DNA of 64,000 nt from JBKEDS01 sp047975545 (lineage in GTDB: Bacteria > Bacteroidota > Bacteroidia > Flavobacteriales > Flavobacteriaceae), in the NCBI GenBank assembly GCA_047975545.1, contig JBKEDS010000027.1, positions 61,477-125,476 on the forward strand, written 5' to 3'. The position numbers were made by a program, and so were the translations under genes. Below, in pieces: positions 8,524 to 17,946 of the stretch. The notes below the pieces were generated by a model that did no database searches, had not been told where the DNA came from, and saw only the letters and a list, made by a program, of their open reading frames with translations. The stretch's first letter is position 1. Each line of letters opens with the position of its first letter.

Positions 8524-8730
8524 ATGATGTCTAAAAAATTAACAGATTTAGTAGAAAATCAAATAAAAAAATCTACTGAGTTCTGGGCAGGAAAGCCTAA
8601 GATGACTCTGGAAGAGTTAGAGGCTGTACAAAAGTTTGCCAAAGAAAAAGACAAGCTTTTTAAGAAGATATTTGATTCGCCTGAAAAGGCTGAAGAAGCT
8701 AAAAGCATGCTTAAAACAGCATTGAAGTAG
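8524..8730 (+). CDS. small helical hypothetical protein
   Basis: A 68-residue, highly charged, probably all-helical protein (MTLEELEAVQKFAKEKDKLF then SPEKAEEAKSMLKTALK). Two ATGs (8524 and 8527) are possible starts. It has no membrane segment or recognisable domain. It follows the DUF6934 gene closely and could be its partner, for example a small regulator or antitoxin-like protein, but nothing in the sequence proves that. Confidence 0.5.
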   Translation: MMSKKLTDLVENQIKKSTEFWAGKPKMTLEELEAVQKFAKEKDKLFKKIFDSPEKAEEAKSMLKTALK

Positions 8731-8764
8731 AAAAATTAAAATATGTTTCGAACCCAAAAAGGGA

Positions 8765-8795
8765 TTGACAATAAACATAAATAGTTGATTGTCAA
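8765..8795. repeat. inverted repeat near the right island end
   Basis: TTGACAAT (8765-8772) and ATTGTCAA (8788-8795) are perfect inverted repeats; the second arm also sits inside a small hairpin (GTTGA/TCAAC). On either side stand two copies of ATGTTTCGA (8742 and 8801), the second leading into the att-like repeat. It may be a recombinase or regulator binding site. Confidence 0.4.
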
Positions 8796-8817
8796 CCTAA
8801 ATGTTTCGAGATTTAGT

Positions 8818-8832
8818 CAAAAGGGGGAGCTT
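8818..8832 (+). repeat. att-like repeat, right copy
   Basis: CAAAAGGGGGAGCTT matches the 3' end of tRNA-Asn (6202-6216) in 14 of 15 positions and is followed, as the intact tRNA is, by a GAAA-loop terminator. It probably marks the right end of the island and the original tRNA 3' end. Confidence 0.6.
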
Positions 8833-8841
8833 AGTAACAAC

Positions 8842-8873
8842 AAGCCATTCAAGAAATTGAGTGGCTTTTTTTT
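8842..8873 (+). terminator. displaced tRNA-Asn terminator
   Basis: AAGCCATTCAA and TTGAGTGGCTT pair (one G-T) around GAAA and run into eight T residues. Together with the tRNA 3' fragment just before it, this is best read as the terminator originally used by tRNA-Asn before the island inserted. Confidence 0.75.
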
Positions 8874-8902
8874 ACTCCATCCGTTTTTTGTGAAAGTATT
8901 AC

Positions 8903-11254
8903 CTACTCCGTAACAACAAACCCGCGTTTAACCGCATTGCCGTAAGTATCAACAACGGTAACGGTATGCTTGCCGGGCTTGGGTATTAAGGCCATATCGT
9001 GTATGGTTTTTGTGGTGCCCACATAGGTATCGTCTAAATACCAAAACACGGTGGTTTCGGGTTTGGAGTGCGCCAACCGTAGTACCAAATCATTGGTTTT
9101 GCCATTAAAATCCCTGGGTAGGAAAATACTGTTATCGTCCTTGGGATAAATAAATTCCATACTTACGGTGGTGGCGCCCAAACAATCGGCTCGGTATCTG
9201 GGCAATGGTTTGTAAAACGGATTTTTTGTTTTGTAATAATATGCCATTAGTGGTGGCAGTACAAACCACGATTTCCCCACAATATTATCGGCAGGCTCGC
9301 AGGAGGTGTTTACCTGAAACGTTTCGGTTTTATCCAAATTAATCCAAATATGGTATGGACAGGGTTTTGTTTTAAGGCCGCTAATCTGTACGTAAGCCGT
9401 ATCCACAACATCGCAGTATTGCGATGCCCGATAGCCGCTTTTTTGGCATACCTCAATGTCCTGCATTTCGTCAAAAGGCTTGGCAAACCAAGCACTGTTG
9501 GGCAGTAGGTTGAACACTTCGAACAAAATAGGCGCCGCCACCTGTACGCCAACCAGTCCGGGGCGGCCTTCGCCATCGGCATTGCCCACCCAAACGCCCA
9601 CCACATAATCGGAGGTAGAGCCAATGGCCCAAGCATCGCGAAAGCCAAAACTGGTTCCCGTTTTCCACGCTATTTGCTTCGAACCATCGAAAAACTCCCA
9701 GTTTTCATCGCCTTCGGGACGGTTAACTTCCTTTAGGCTTTCATAGGTTAAATATACCGAAGCGGCATCGAACAGTATTTTTTCTGAAGATTTTCGTCCA
9801 AAATCCACACTTTCCGAAGCAAAAACAGTAGGCTCGCAAAATTCGTTGGTAAAATATTCGCTTGAATTTTCGCTAAAATGGTTTAAGGTTGAAGACAATG
9901 CCGCATAGCTTTTGCACAAATCCCACAAATTGCTTTCGGCACCGCCCAAAATTAGCGACAGGCCATAATGATTGGCCGTATATTTTAAATCTTTAAGCTG
10001 TAAGGCTTGCAGGTAATGATGAAACCTATCCAACCCAAATTCTTGAAGCATCCTAACCGAAGGCACGTTTAACGAGCGGGACAAGGCACGACTGGCCGAA
10101 ACGGCGCCATCGTAAGTTTGCTTGTAGTTTTCGGGGTTGTAGCTGCCGTATTGCGTGGGCACATCGGCCACAAGGGTATTGGGCAAAATATCGCCCGAAT
10201 CCAACATGGCCGCATATAAAAACGGTTTTAAAATACTGCCCGTACTTCGGGGTTTATCAATAATATCAACATCCTTTTGATGGGCTTTATCGGTTGGGGT
10301 ATTGCCCACATAGGCCTTTATTTGTCGGGTGTTTACGTCCATGACCAAAACCGCGGCATTGTAAATTTCGTTTTGGCTTAGGGTTTTGTAGTGCATGCCA
10401 ACAATGTGGTTTACGCGTTCCTGTAAGGCTTCGTCTATGGTGGTTTTAATATACTGTCCCGAATTGGTTTTTGTTATTTTTTGAAGCAAATGCGGTGCCG
10501 ATTTCGGCAACGGAAATGGCTTTTGGGGCAATCCCTCGGCAATGGATAATTGGTAGGTTAGGGAATCGATAATCCCATGTGCCAATAATTTTCCTAAAAG
10601 CGTATTTCGTTTTTTAAGCAGTTTTTCTTGGTTTTTCCCCGGATAAATCAAGCTTGGCGCATTGGGCAAAACCGCCAAGGCAGCACTTTCGGCCCACGAC
10701 AGTTGCCGGGCATTGGTGTTAAAATAGCGCCAAGCAGCGGCATCCAACCCCACCACATTGCCGCCAAAAGGGGTATTACTGCTGTAATAAGCCAAAATAT
10801 TATCCTTGCTTTCACGCAGTTCTAAACGGGTTGCCAAAATAATTTCTATGGCTTTTTCAAAATAAGTGCGCTTTTGGTTTTCGCGCGACAAACGGATAAC
10901 CTGCTGGGTAATAGTGCTACCGCCACGCTTAACGCTTCCCGATTTTAAATTATCGCGCATGGCCTTAAAAATGGAAACGGGATTAAACCCCGGATGGTAG
11001 TAAAAATATTCGTCCTCGAACAGTAGCACGCAGGTTTTAAACTTTTCGGGAATACTGTCGTTAAACGGAAACCGCCATTGTCCGTCGGGTGCTATTTGTG
11101 CGCCCAATAAATTGTTGTTGGCGCTTGTAATTACCGTTGCCGTTCGGTTTTTAAACAACTGCCTTGGCAAGCAAAAGTAATAGCAAAGAAACAGCACAGC
11201 AATTATAGCCGATTTTATTTTATGGCGTTTTATGTAGGCCGTTATGTTGTTCAC
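8903..11254 (-). CDS. pbpC: penicillin-binding protein 1C
   Basis: This bifunctional class A-type peptidoglycan synthase is anchored by one N-terminal helix (residues 13-30). The glycosyltransferase domain (about residues 55-225) shows EDEYFYYHPGF and GGSTITQQVIRL. The transpeptidase domain has the active-site SxxK in GSILKPF (near residue 340) and the KTG triad in WKTGTSFGF (near residue 531). A C-terminal BiPBP_C-type beta domain fills residues 690-783. The 783-residue length is normal for PbpC. It lies 143 bases downstream of an alpha-2-macroglobulin-like gene on the same strand, the same pairing seen as yfhM-pbpC in enterobacteria, where the two are thought to cooperate in envelope repair and protease defence. 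Confidence 0.95.
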   Translation of the reverse strand: MNNITAYIKRHKIKSAIIAVLFLCYYFCLPRQLFKNRTATVITSANNNLLGAQIAPDGQWRFPFNDSIPEKFKTCVLLFEDEYFYYHPGFNPVSIFKAMRDNLKSGSVKRGGSTITQQVIRLSRENQKRTYFEKAIEIILATRLELRESKDNILAYYSSNTPFGGNVVGLDAAAWRYFNTNARQLSWAESAALAVLPNAPSLIYPGKNQEKLLKKRNTLLGKLLAHGIIDSLTYQLSIAEGLPQKPFPLPKSAPHLLQKITKTNSGQYIKTTIDEALQERVNHIVGMHYKTLSQNEIYNAAVLVMDVNTRQIKAYVGNTPTDKAHQKDVDIIDKPRSTGSILKPFLYAAMLDSGDILPNTLVADVPTQYGSYNPENYKQTYDGAVSASRALSRSLNVPSVRMLQEFGLDRFHHYLQALQLKDLKYTANHYGLSLILGGAESNLWDLCKSYAALSSTLNHFSENSSEYFTNEFCEPTVFASESVDFGRKSSEKILFDAASVYLTYESLKEVNRPEGDENWEFFDGSKQIAWKTGTSFGFRDAWAIGSTSDYVVGVWVGNADGEGRPGLVGVQVAAPILFEVFNLLPNSAWFAKPFDEMQDIEVCQKSGYRASQYCDVVDTAYVQISGLKTKPCPYHIWINLDKTETFQVNTSCEPADNIVGKSWFVLPPLMAYYYKTKNPFYKPLPRYRADCLGATTVSMEFIYPKDDNSIFLPRDFNGKTNDLVLRLAHSKPETTVFWYLDDTYVGTTKTIHDMALIPKPGKHTVTVVDTYGNAVKRGFVVTE

Positions 11255-11397
11255 GTTGCGAAGTTAAGGGAATTTACGTTTATTCGTAATATAATAGCGT
11301 CATCGCACAACGTTATTCATTAAATTAGCATTCCTAATATTGAAAAGCAACCTATTCTTTTTAAAATGATTCTTTTCTTCATAATGAACTCAATAAT

Positions 11398-14300
11398 CTA
11401 TTTATCAATAGTAACCCATTGGCCCTTGCCCCGTACCAAAAAGTCGTTATCGTACATGGCTTCTGCCTGAACGCCGGGTAAATAATACGTACCCAAATAC
11501 GAAGCGTTTAACATAACGCTAAAGGTTTTGGTGCCATATTTTCCTTTTTCGGGCAAATCGAAATAAAAATTAACACGGTCGTCCCGAATATCGGTATAGC
11601 GGGCGTTGCTTACGGTACTGTCGCCATAGCTGGTAAAGCGGGTGTTTACAATTTCCCAACCGGACGGGAAAATTTGGGTTAATGCCACGTTTTGCACACT
11701 ATAATCCTTTAGGTTGCTTACGCTTACCTTGGCCACAAAATCCTGGCCTTGTTGTAGGTTGGAAATGTTTATTTTATTGCCATCCAAATCGGTGTAGCTT
11801 ACCGAGGCACTTAAACCCCGTTGTTCCGTTAGCTCTTTGCCAAGCGGTAGTTTACCCGAATTTAAAATGTTTACATAAACCACATTGCCCAGTTCGTTGT
11901 TAACCGTAACCGAATTTACGCCATCGGCAATACCCAAGCTGCGTTGCGCAATGGCGCTTTTGGTGTTTATACTTTCGGTCTTGCCGTTTATGGTATAATT
12001 AACTTTAAGTGCTTTGCCGCCATTAGCATTAACCATTTTGGCCATGGCCAACAAACTGTATGCCGTGGTTTGCGTACTCATCCAACGGTTGCTCGATAAA
12101 TCCTTGGCAATAGTTTCGGCAAGGCCGCGCATGCCTTGGTTTTTGGTAAGCACCATGGTTTCCAAGGCCATGGCACGGTTTCGGTCTACCGAACCATAGG
12201 TGTAATAGTTGTAGTTTGAAGGCTTAAAGTTAATGTTAGCCGATTGCGACAATTTTTCGCCAGCTTCCTTCTGTCCTGCCAAAGCATAAGCTGCCGCCAA
12301 GCGCCATTTGGCTTCGTTTGAAATTTCGGTAAACTCGCGCAGCCTGTTCATGGCCGCTAAATCGGGACTTCCCGCCAAGGCCAAGGTGTACAGGCGATAG
12401 GCTTGTGCCAAATCGGTATTGTAGCTTCGGTACGATGGGCGCCAACTGCCCGCGGCTTGTTTTTGGTAGCTTAGCCAATTGCTTTTAAAGGTAAGCGGCA
12501 ACACATAGCCTTTCTTTTCGGCCTCAACCATAAAATGGCCGGCATAGCTGGTGCCCCAGTCGTCGGTTGCGCTTTCGCCCAGCCAATAGCTTAGCCCGCC
12601 GTTTGGTTTTTGAAAATGCCCCAAACGGGTTATGGCCGCCTTAATATTTTTTTCTATGGCCTGTTTTTTGTCGAAGGTTAAATCGAAAATATCGCCCAAG
12701 AACAGTTGTGGGAACACGCCCGATGTGGTTTGCTCCACGCAACCGTGCGGATATTGGATTAAAAATTCCATACGGCGGGTAAAATCCATTGGCGGTAAGG
12801 TTGAAAACTCGATAACGGCCGAATTGGTTCCTACCTCACCAAAGGTTAAAAACTCAACAACCTTGCTGCCGTTTTCTGTCACCATATCGTTAACCGATTG
12901 CGACGAATATGGATTTGGGTTAACCACGTCTATTTCGACTTTGTACGACGATTTTTCGCCATTGCCCGAGGCCAAGACCTCAACCGTATTAATTCCTTTT
13001 GCCTGCGATACGTCCAACTCGAAATACGCCATTTGCTCATCGGGTTTTGCAAAGGTTAAATTTTGGGTAGTTTCACCTACAACCGAAATACCATTGCTTA
13101 ATTTTAAGCTAACGGCTACGTTTTTTACTTTGTTTTCCATAGCAAAAACGGTAACCGGAAGGGTTACTTTTTCGCCTGGGCTTAATTTTCTTGGCAGCGA
13201 GGCCAATACCATTAACGGTTTTTTAACCTGCACCGATTTATCGGCACTTCCGTAGGCTTCGTTAGTGTGGTTTCCGGCAACTACCATTGCCCTAACTGCG
13301 CCAATGTAATTGGGCATTTTTATGTTATGCGTGGCGCTTTTTCCGGCAGCCAAACTAAAGGGACCCAGTACGGTTACTACGGGCTTAAATCGGTTTGCTT
13401 TTTTGTTCTTGCCCCCTGCGGCATCGCTGTCGCCACCAATGGCAAACACTTGGTCTATACTGCCGCTGTATGCGCCAATAACATCGTCGAAAACGTCCCA
13501 TGTGCGTACGCCCAAGGCTTCACGCTTATAAAATTCGTCCCAAGCGTTCGGGGTTTTAAACCGGGTTAAATCCAACAAGCCCTCTTCAACAATGGCAAGT
13601 GTATAGGTCATGGCTTTATTGTTTTTTTCCGAAACCGTAACCTCGTAATCTTGCTCGGGGCGCAATACATCGGGCATTTTTATTTCGGGTTCCAACTTGG
13701 TGTTGGGGTCTTCGACCATCATGGGGATAACGCCGTACAACCGAATGGGCAAATCGTTTGCCGTTATGGCATGGGGCTGCAACAACGAAATATTAATAAA
13801 CACATTGGGCGCCATATTGGCCGTTACCGGGATTTGCACCGTGGTTTCGCCCTGTTGCGTTTTTACCCATTTGTAATCCAGTACTTCGGAACCATTTTCT
13901 ATGCTTACCAAAGCACGGCCCTCGTTGCCCGATTGGAATTTTATATTAGCGGTTTCGCCAACATTGTATTTTTCCTTATCGGACGAAAATACTAACATTT
14001 TGGCTGCTTCCTTATCGCCTGGCTGGCTGTACCAATTTTTATAAAAATAGGCGGTTCGCCCGGTAGCGTGGCCGCTAACGGGGTCCGATACCCGAATAAG
14101 GTAGCGCCCGCGCTCGTCCTCGGGAATTTTTATACTGAAACTGCCCTTGCCCTTGGCATCGGTATTTACCTTGGCATCTAAGTACGGTTTGTGGTAGGTG
14201 CTGGATACATAGCTGGATAGGTTGTCGTAAGACGAATTCCACCACCAACGCCATTCAATTTTATAAACCCTAACTTCTATATCGTTGCGTTGTACAGGCT

Positions 14301-16956
14301 TGCCATCCGGCGTTACCACCACCACATCGAAGGTTTGGGTTTCGTCGGTAAAAAACGAGCCGTAGGCTTTTCCCTCGGGTGAGCGTAATCCCACGAACGC
14401 ATCGTAAGGTGCATATTGTTTGGTGAAAGCATCCATGGAAAAATCGCCTCCATTTTCAAAAGCCCTAACCAAAAACTGAACGTTTAACATGCCCGGTGCG
14501 TTTTTGCCAACATCCAAGGGTTTGCTAATGGTTGCCGTACCGTTTTCGTTTACCCTACCATCGAAAATGGTTAATTCTTCGGTGCTGAAATTGCGGGTTG
14601 GGTCGTTAAATTCGTAATTTTTATAATTTTCGAAAGCCGTGTACGAGGTGCTAAACTTGGCTTTTACTTCGGCCTTTAGGTTTTTTCCCGGTGCGCCGTG
14701 CAGCCAGTTTACGTTTAAATTGCCTTGAAGGGATTGGTTGCCGATAAGCACTTCGTCTTCAAAATCCATTTTAAGTTTTAAGCGGTTGGGTTTAACGGTT
14801 TCAATTTTTAATTCTTTGTAAAATGAAGCCCCGCCAACCGAAACGGTTGCGCCGTACGCCCCTGTTTTATCTTCGGGATTGGTAGGCACGGTAAAGGTAT
14901 AAATGTTGTTTACGTTATCGGACGTTACGTTTTTGTACACCAATTTTCCGCTGGGGTCCTTAATTTCCATTTTTACGGGATGCGCCTTTGGTAGCGGATT
15001 GGCCACATCGTTAAGCATAAAATTAAGGTGAAGCGTATCGCCCGGGCGCCAAACGCCACGCTCGCCATAAATATAGCCTTTTAGGCCACGTTGCAAGCGG
15101 TTTCCGGACACATCGAACTTGCTTAATGACAGTGAGTTGCCATCGTCTAATTTAATATAGGTTGTATTGTTGCCCTTGGACACAATGGCAAATGCGGCAT
15201 TATTGTCGATATCGAACAGTATTAGCCCATCTTGGTCGGTGGGGCGGCTTGCCAATTCCTGTTGTTGGTAATTGTACAGTTTTACCGTAGCGTTGGCTTC
15301 GGGGGCCGTGGTTAAAATATTGGTTACGGCAAAATAATAGGTACCGTTTGCGCCTTTTTTGGCAATAACACCAAGGTTTGAAGCCAGCAGGTTTTGGCTT
15401 ACAATTTTAGATTCGCCATAATAGGCATTGTGGCAGGGGTTGTTTTCTTCCCGCCAATTATAAGTGTAGTTTTTGTAACGGTAGGTTATGTTGTCCCAGT
15501 AGGCTTCCTCGCGGCGGTCTTCATCTTCTTCAGAATTGTCGTATTCGTCTTCATCGTAATAGTACTCGTCTTCGTAATAGTCTTCATCATCTTCTTCCGA
15601 GGTTTCTGCTACGTTATTTTCGCAATTGTAAAGCGAATAGTTTTTGTTAAAACTTAGCTCTACCCGATAGATGGCACCGGCATCGGCCTTGAAAAAGTTG
15701 GATAAATCGATGCTGTACGCTTTCCACTTACCTGTGTTTTCGGCTTCGGTTTGTAACTGTATGGTTTGTTTGGCTATACGGCGGCCAACCCGCTTAATGT
15801 CGTAGGTATTGTTGCTGTTTAGCTGGTTTTCCTGTAAAAATTGAAGTACGTTATCTTCAAAAATTTTAATTATACGAACATCGACCGCTTTTAGGTTAAC
15901 GGCCTCGAAGTTGAATTTTAAATCCTGCGAGTTTGGTAAGATAGCCCCGTTGCTAATGAGGCGTACTTGCGGTTTTAGCTCTTCGAAAGCTATAATTTCG
16001 GAAAACGGTTTTTTAAGTTTATAGCCGTCGGTGTTTGCTATGCCCTGAAAAACATCAACTTGGATGTTGCCCACCAATCGGCTGTCGGGATACACTTTAA
16101 GCACATTGCCATCGACAATATATTTTGGGTTTTTGGTATTTTGCAGCGTTACCAAACCATCGAAATTTTGCTGTTTTTTTAAGGGGTCGGAAAAGTTAAG
16201 CGATAGGTATTGTTCGGGGTGCTGCACCACATCGACACCAACAATGGTGAAGTTTTCAATGCCCGGGATAAGTACGGTGTTTTCGCCTTTGTTTTCGGCT
16301 TTTATGGCGGAGCCGTTCCATTTTATTAAAATGTTGCTATCCTCTATTTTACGGTTAATGCTGTCTATTTTAAATTCGAAAATCTTGGCGTTTTCGTAAT
16401 ATTCGTTAAAAGCGAGCGGTAGTTTTTTTCCGTTTTGGGTGGCTTCCACCAGTTGTTTTGCTTGTTGAATGGATAGTACGTCGGCCGAACGGATTACGGC
16501 GTTTAAATATTGCCACTCCTTGCTGTACGACTGTAAATTGTTGGTAACAATAGTAAAACTTGGCGTTATGGTTTTAAACTGAAAGGTATAGGTTTTAAAC
16601 TCGCTGGGAATGTCGGTAAGTATTTTGTTTAGCTTAACGCTTACGGTATACTCGGTTGCGGGGTCCAAATGCTCATCGGGCGTAAAAGCCAAAGTGTGGG
16701 CGTTTACTACCGCAATTTTGCCGTCGACACGGGGCGAAATACTTATAATGTTATCGGTTATTTCGTTGCCCATTTCCCACCCTTCAACATCCTTGGTTAG
16801 GCTTATTTGAATGGGTTCGGCCACGGAAACCACACCTGTTGTGGTATAGCTTATGTAGTCGCGAAACTTGAAAATGTTGTTGGTATCTACTTTTTCCTTA
16901 CACGCCATTGCACTAACAAAAATGGCAATAGCAACCCCAATTTTTTTTAAAGACAT
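11398..16956 (-). CDS. alpha-2-macroglobulin family lipoprotein
   Basis: A very large (1852-residue) envelope protein that should trap attacking proteases. The signal peptide ends in a lipobox with Cys19 (VSAMAC), so it is lipid-anchored. The N-terminal half consists of Ig-like macroglobulin domains; the thioester motif GCVEQ stands near residue 1403, followed by the alpha/alpha toroid of the thioester domain and a C-terminal receptor-like domain. The presence of the intact CxEQ motif indicates a thioester-forming trap. Unusual is a run rich in Asp, Glu and Tyr near residues 450-490, inserted between macroglobulin domains. Upstream of pbpC on the same strand. Confidence 0.95.
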   Translation of the reverse strand: MSLKKIGVAIAIFVSAMACKEKVDTNNIFKFRDYISYTTTGVVSVAEPIQISLTKDVEGWEMGNEITDNIISISPRVDGKIAVVNAHTLAFTPDEHLDPATEYTVSVKLNKILTDIPSEFKTYTFQFKTITPSFTIVTNNLQSYSKEWQYLNAVIRSADVLSIQQAKQLVEATQNGKKLPLAFNEYYENAKIFEFKIDSINRKIEDSNILIKWNGSAIKAENKGENTVLIPGIENFTIVGVDVVQHPEQYLSLNFSDPLKKQQNFDGLVTLQNTKNPKYIVDGNVLKVYPDSRLVGNIQVDVFQGIANTDGYKLKKPFSEIIAFEELKPQVRLISNGAILPNSQDLKFNFEAVNLKAVDVRIIKIFEDNVLQFLQENQLNSNNTYDIKRVGRRIAKQTIQLQTEAENTGKWKAYSIDLSNFFKADAGAIYRVELSFNKNYSLYNCENNVAETSEEDDEDYYEDEYYYDEDEYDNSEEDEDRREEAYWDNITYRYKNYTYNWREENNPCHNAYYGESKIVSQNLLASNLGVIAKKGANGTYYFAVTNILTTAPEANATVKLYNYQQQELASRPTDQDGLILFDIDNNAAFAIVSKGNNTTYIKLDDGNSLSLSKFDVSGNRLQRGLKGYIYGERGVWRPGDTLHLNFMLNDVANPLPKAHPVKMEIKDPSGKLVYKNVTSDNVNNIYTFTVPTNPEDKTGAYGATVSVGGASFYKELKIETVKPNRLKLKMDFEDEVLIGNQSLQGNLNVNWLHGAPGKNLKAEVKAKFSTSYTAFENYKNYEFNDPTRNFSTEELTIFDGRVNENGTATISKPLDVGKNAPGMLNVQFLVRAFENGGDFSMDAFTKQYAPYDAFVGLRSPEGKAYGSFFTDETQTFDVVVVTPDGKPVQRNDIEVRVYKIEWRWWWNSSYDNLSSYVSSTYHKPYLDAKVNTDAKGKGSFSIKIPEDERGRYLIRVSDPVSGHATGRTAYFYKNWYSQPGDKEAAKMLVFSSDKEKYNVGETANIKFQSGNEGRALVSIENGSEVLDYKWVKTQQGETTVQIPVTANMAPNVFINISLLQPHAITANDLPIRLYGVIPMMVEDPNTKLEPEIKMPDVLRPEQDYEVTVSEKNNKAMTYTLAIVEEGLLDLTRFKTPNAWDEFYKREALGVRTWDVFDDVIGAYSGSIDQVFAIGGDSDAAGGKNKKANRFKPVVTVLGPFSLAAGKSATHNIKMPNYIGAVRAMVVAGNHTNEAYGSADKSVQVKKPLMVLASLPRKLSPGEKVTLPVTVFAMENKVKNVAVSLKLSNGISVVGETTQNLTFAKPDEQMAYFELDVSQAKGINTVEVLASGNGEKSSYKVEIDVVNPNPYSSQSVNDMVTENGSKVVEFLTFGEVGTNSAVIEFSTLPPMDFTRRMEFLIQYPHGCVEQTTSGVFPQLFLGDIFDLTFDKKQAIEKNIKAAITRLGHFQKPNGGLSYWLGESATDDWGTSYAGHFMVEAEKKGYVLPLTFKSNWLSYQKQAAGSWRPSYRSYNTDLAQAYRLYTLALAGSPDLAAMNRLREFTEISNEAKWRLAAAYALAGQKEAGEKLSQSANINFKPSNYNYYTYGSVDRNRAMALETMVLTKNQGMRGLAETIAKDLSSNRWMSTQTTAYSLLAMAKMVNANGGKALKVNYTINGKTESINTKSAIAQRSLGIADGVNSVTVNNELGNVVYVNILNSGKLPLGKELTEQRGLSASVSYTDLDGNKINISNLQQGQDFVAKVSVSNLKDYSVQNVALTQIFPSGWEIVNTRFTSYGDSTVSNARYTDIRDDRVNFYFDLPEKGKYGTKTFSVMLNASYLGTYYLPGVQAEAMYDNDFLVRGKGQWVTIDK

Positions 16957-17078
16957 AGTTTATGTGGATTTATTAAAAGCTAAAAATACTAAAATAAGTT
17001 ATTTCTTATGAAAACAATATCATGTTTAACATCCTGTTTTTTTTGCGTGTTGTCGGATAAACGATTTTTTTCACAAAA

Positions 17079-17945
17079 TCACCTTTTAATATAGGTCGTT
17101 AATATACTATGGTCGCTTTTAAAAGTACCCGTTTTTTCGGTTTTTAGTACTTTTAAATCTTTGGATGCCCAAACATGGTCCAATGACAAAAGCGGAATGT
17201 TGTAAAACCATGTTTCCCTAAAACCATTCCCTTTTTCATTAAAGGTATGGGTAAAATTTGTTTTTAAATAGTTTAGGTATTTCGATTCGTAAGGCACATT
17301 AAAATCGCCTAAAACTATTGTATTATTGGTTTTTTTTATTGTTTTGTTAACAAAACCCAGCTCCCAAGATCTTGGCACATCGGTACTTCCGGTAACATCG
17401 ACTGCATAAAGATGAAGCGCTCGTGTTTTAAAATGAACGGCCGTCGAACCGTATTTTGAAACAGTATCGGTTATAATTTCAATGGGTGTTTTTGATGAAA
17501 TAAAAATTTCCGCTTCATTTTGATAAAAATATAAATCAGGGTATTGTTGCTTTAATGCCGCTATGTTTTCTGTTTGGCTTTCAACCAATACCAAAATATC
17601 GGGAACACCATTATTTAATTTAAATGCAGCTTCTAAACCGTTTGTTCTGGAGGCGTTCCAAAACACAACTTCCAAATCGGTTTCGGCTACTTTATCGGGA
17701 ATATGGATTTTAAAACTTCTGGAAACCCATATTGTTAGCAAGACTCCGGCAACAATAAAATTAATTTTTTTAAACTTTAGAAAAACCGACAGTATTAAAA
17801 CGATTGCAGCAACAATCGGTAACGGAAACGTATAAAAATTTATGGAATTATAATGGGTGTTTTCCTTAGTTAGAAAATGAATGTTTAGTACCGTTAGAAT
17901 AATAACGGCATTTATAACCTGTAGTACAACTTGCAGCCATTTCAT
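17079..17945 (-). CDS. membrane-anchored endonuclease/exonuclease/phosphatase (EEP) family protein
   Basis: Three hydrophobic helices (residues 5-25, 37-56 and 62-77) are followed by a periplasmic EEP domain. The visible catalytic motifs are VVFWNAS, LVLVESQTEN, YAVDVTGSTD, VLGDFNVPY (Asp/Asn pair), LSLDHVWAS and the terminal FKSDHSIL with the catalytic His. At 288 residues it is the size of other flavobacterial EEP-family membrane proteins. The substrate (DNA, phospholipid or phosphoinositide-like ester) cannot be told from the sequence. It ends a minus-strand run of four genes; its start is one base from the stop of the upstream YCII gene. Confidence 0.88.
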   Translation of the reverse strand: MKWLQVVLQVINAVIILTVLNIHFLTKENTHYNSINFYTFPLPIVAAIVLILSVFLKFKKINFIVAGVLLTIWVSRSFKIHIPDKVAETDLEVVFWNASRTNGLEAAFKLNNGVPDILVLVESQTENIAALKQQYPDLYFYQNEAEIFISSKTPIEIITDTVSKYGSTAVHFKTRALHLYAVDVTGSTDVPRSWELGFVNKTIKKTNNTIVLGDFNVPYESKYLNYLKTNFTHTFNEKGNGFRETWFYNIPLLSLDHVWASKDLKVLKTEKTGTFKSDHSILTTYIKR

Positions 17946-17946
17946 T

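Noticed and set aside
7180..8730. known defence system in the tRNA-Asn island
   Set aside because: No nuclease, helicase, kinase, TIR, reverse transcriptase or similar effector motif could be recognised.
15394..15657. 87-residue hydrophobic plus-strand frame
   Set aside because: It is antisense to the Asp/Glu/Tyr-rich part of the macroglobulin gene; acidic codons read as Val/Phe/Ile codons on the other strand.
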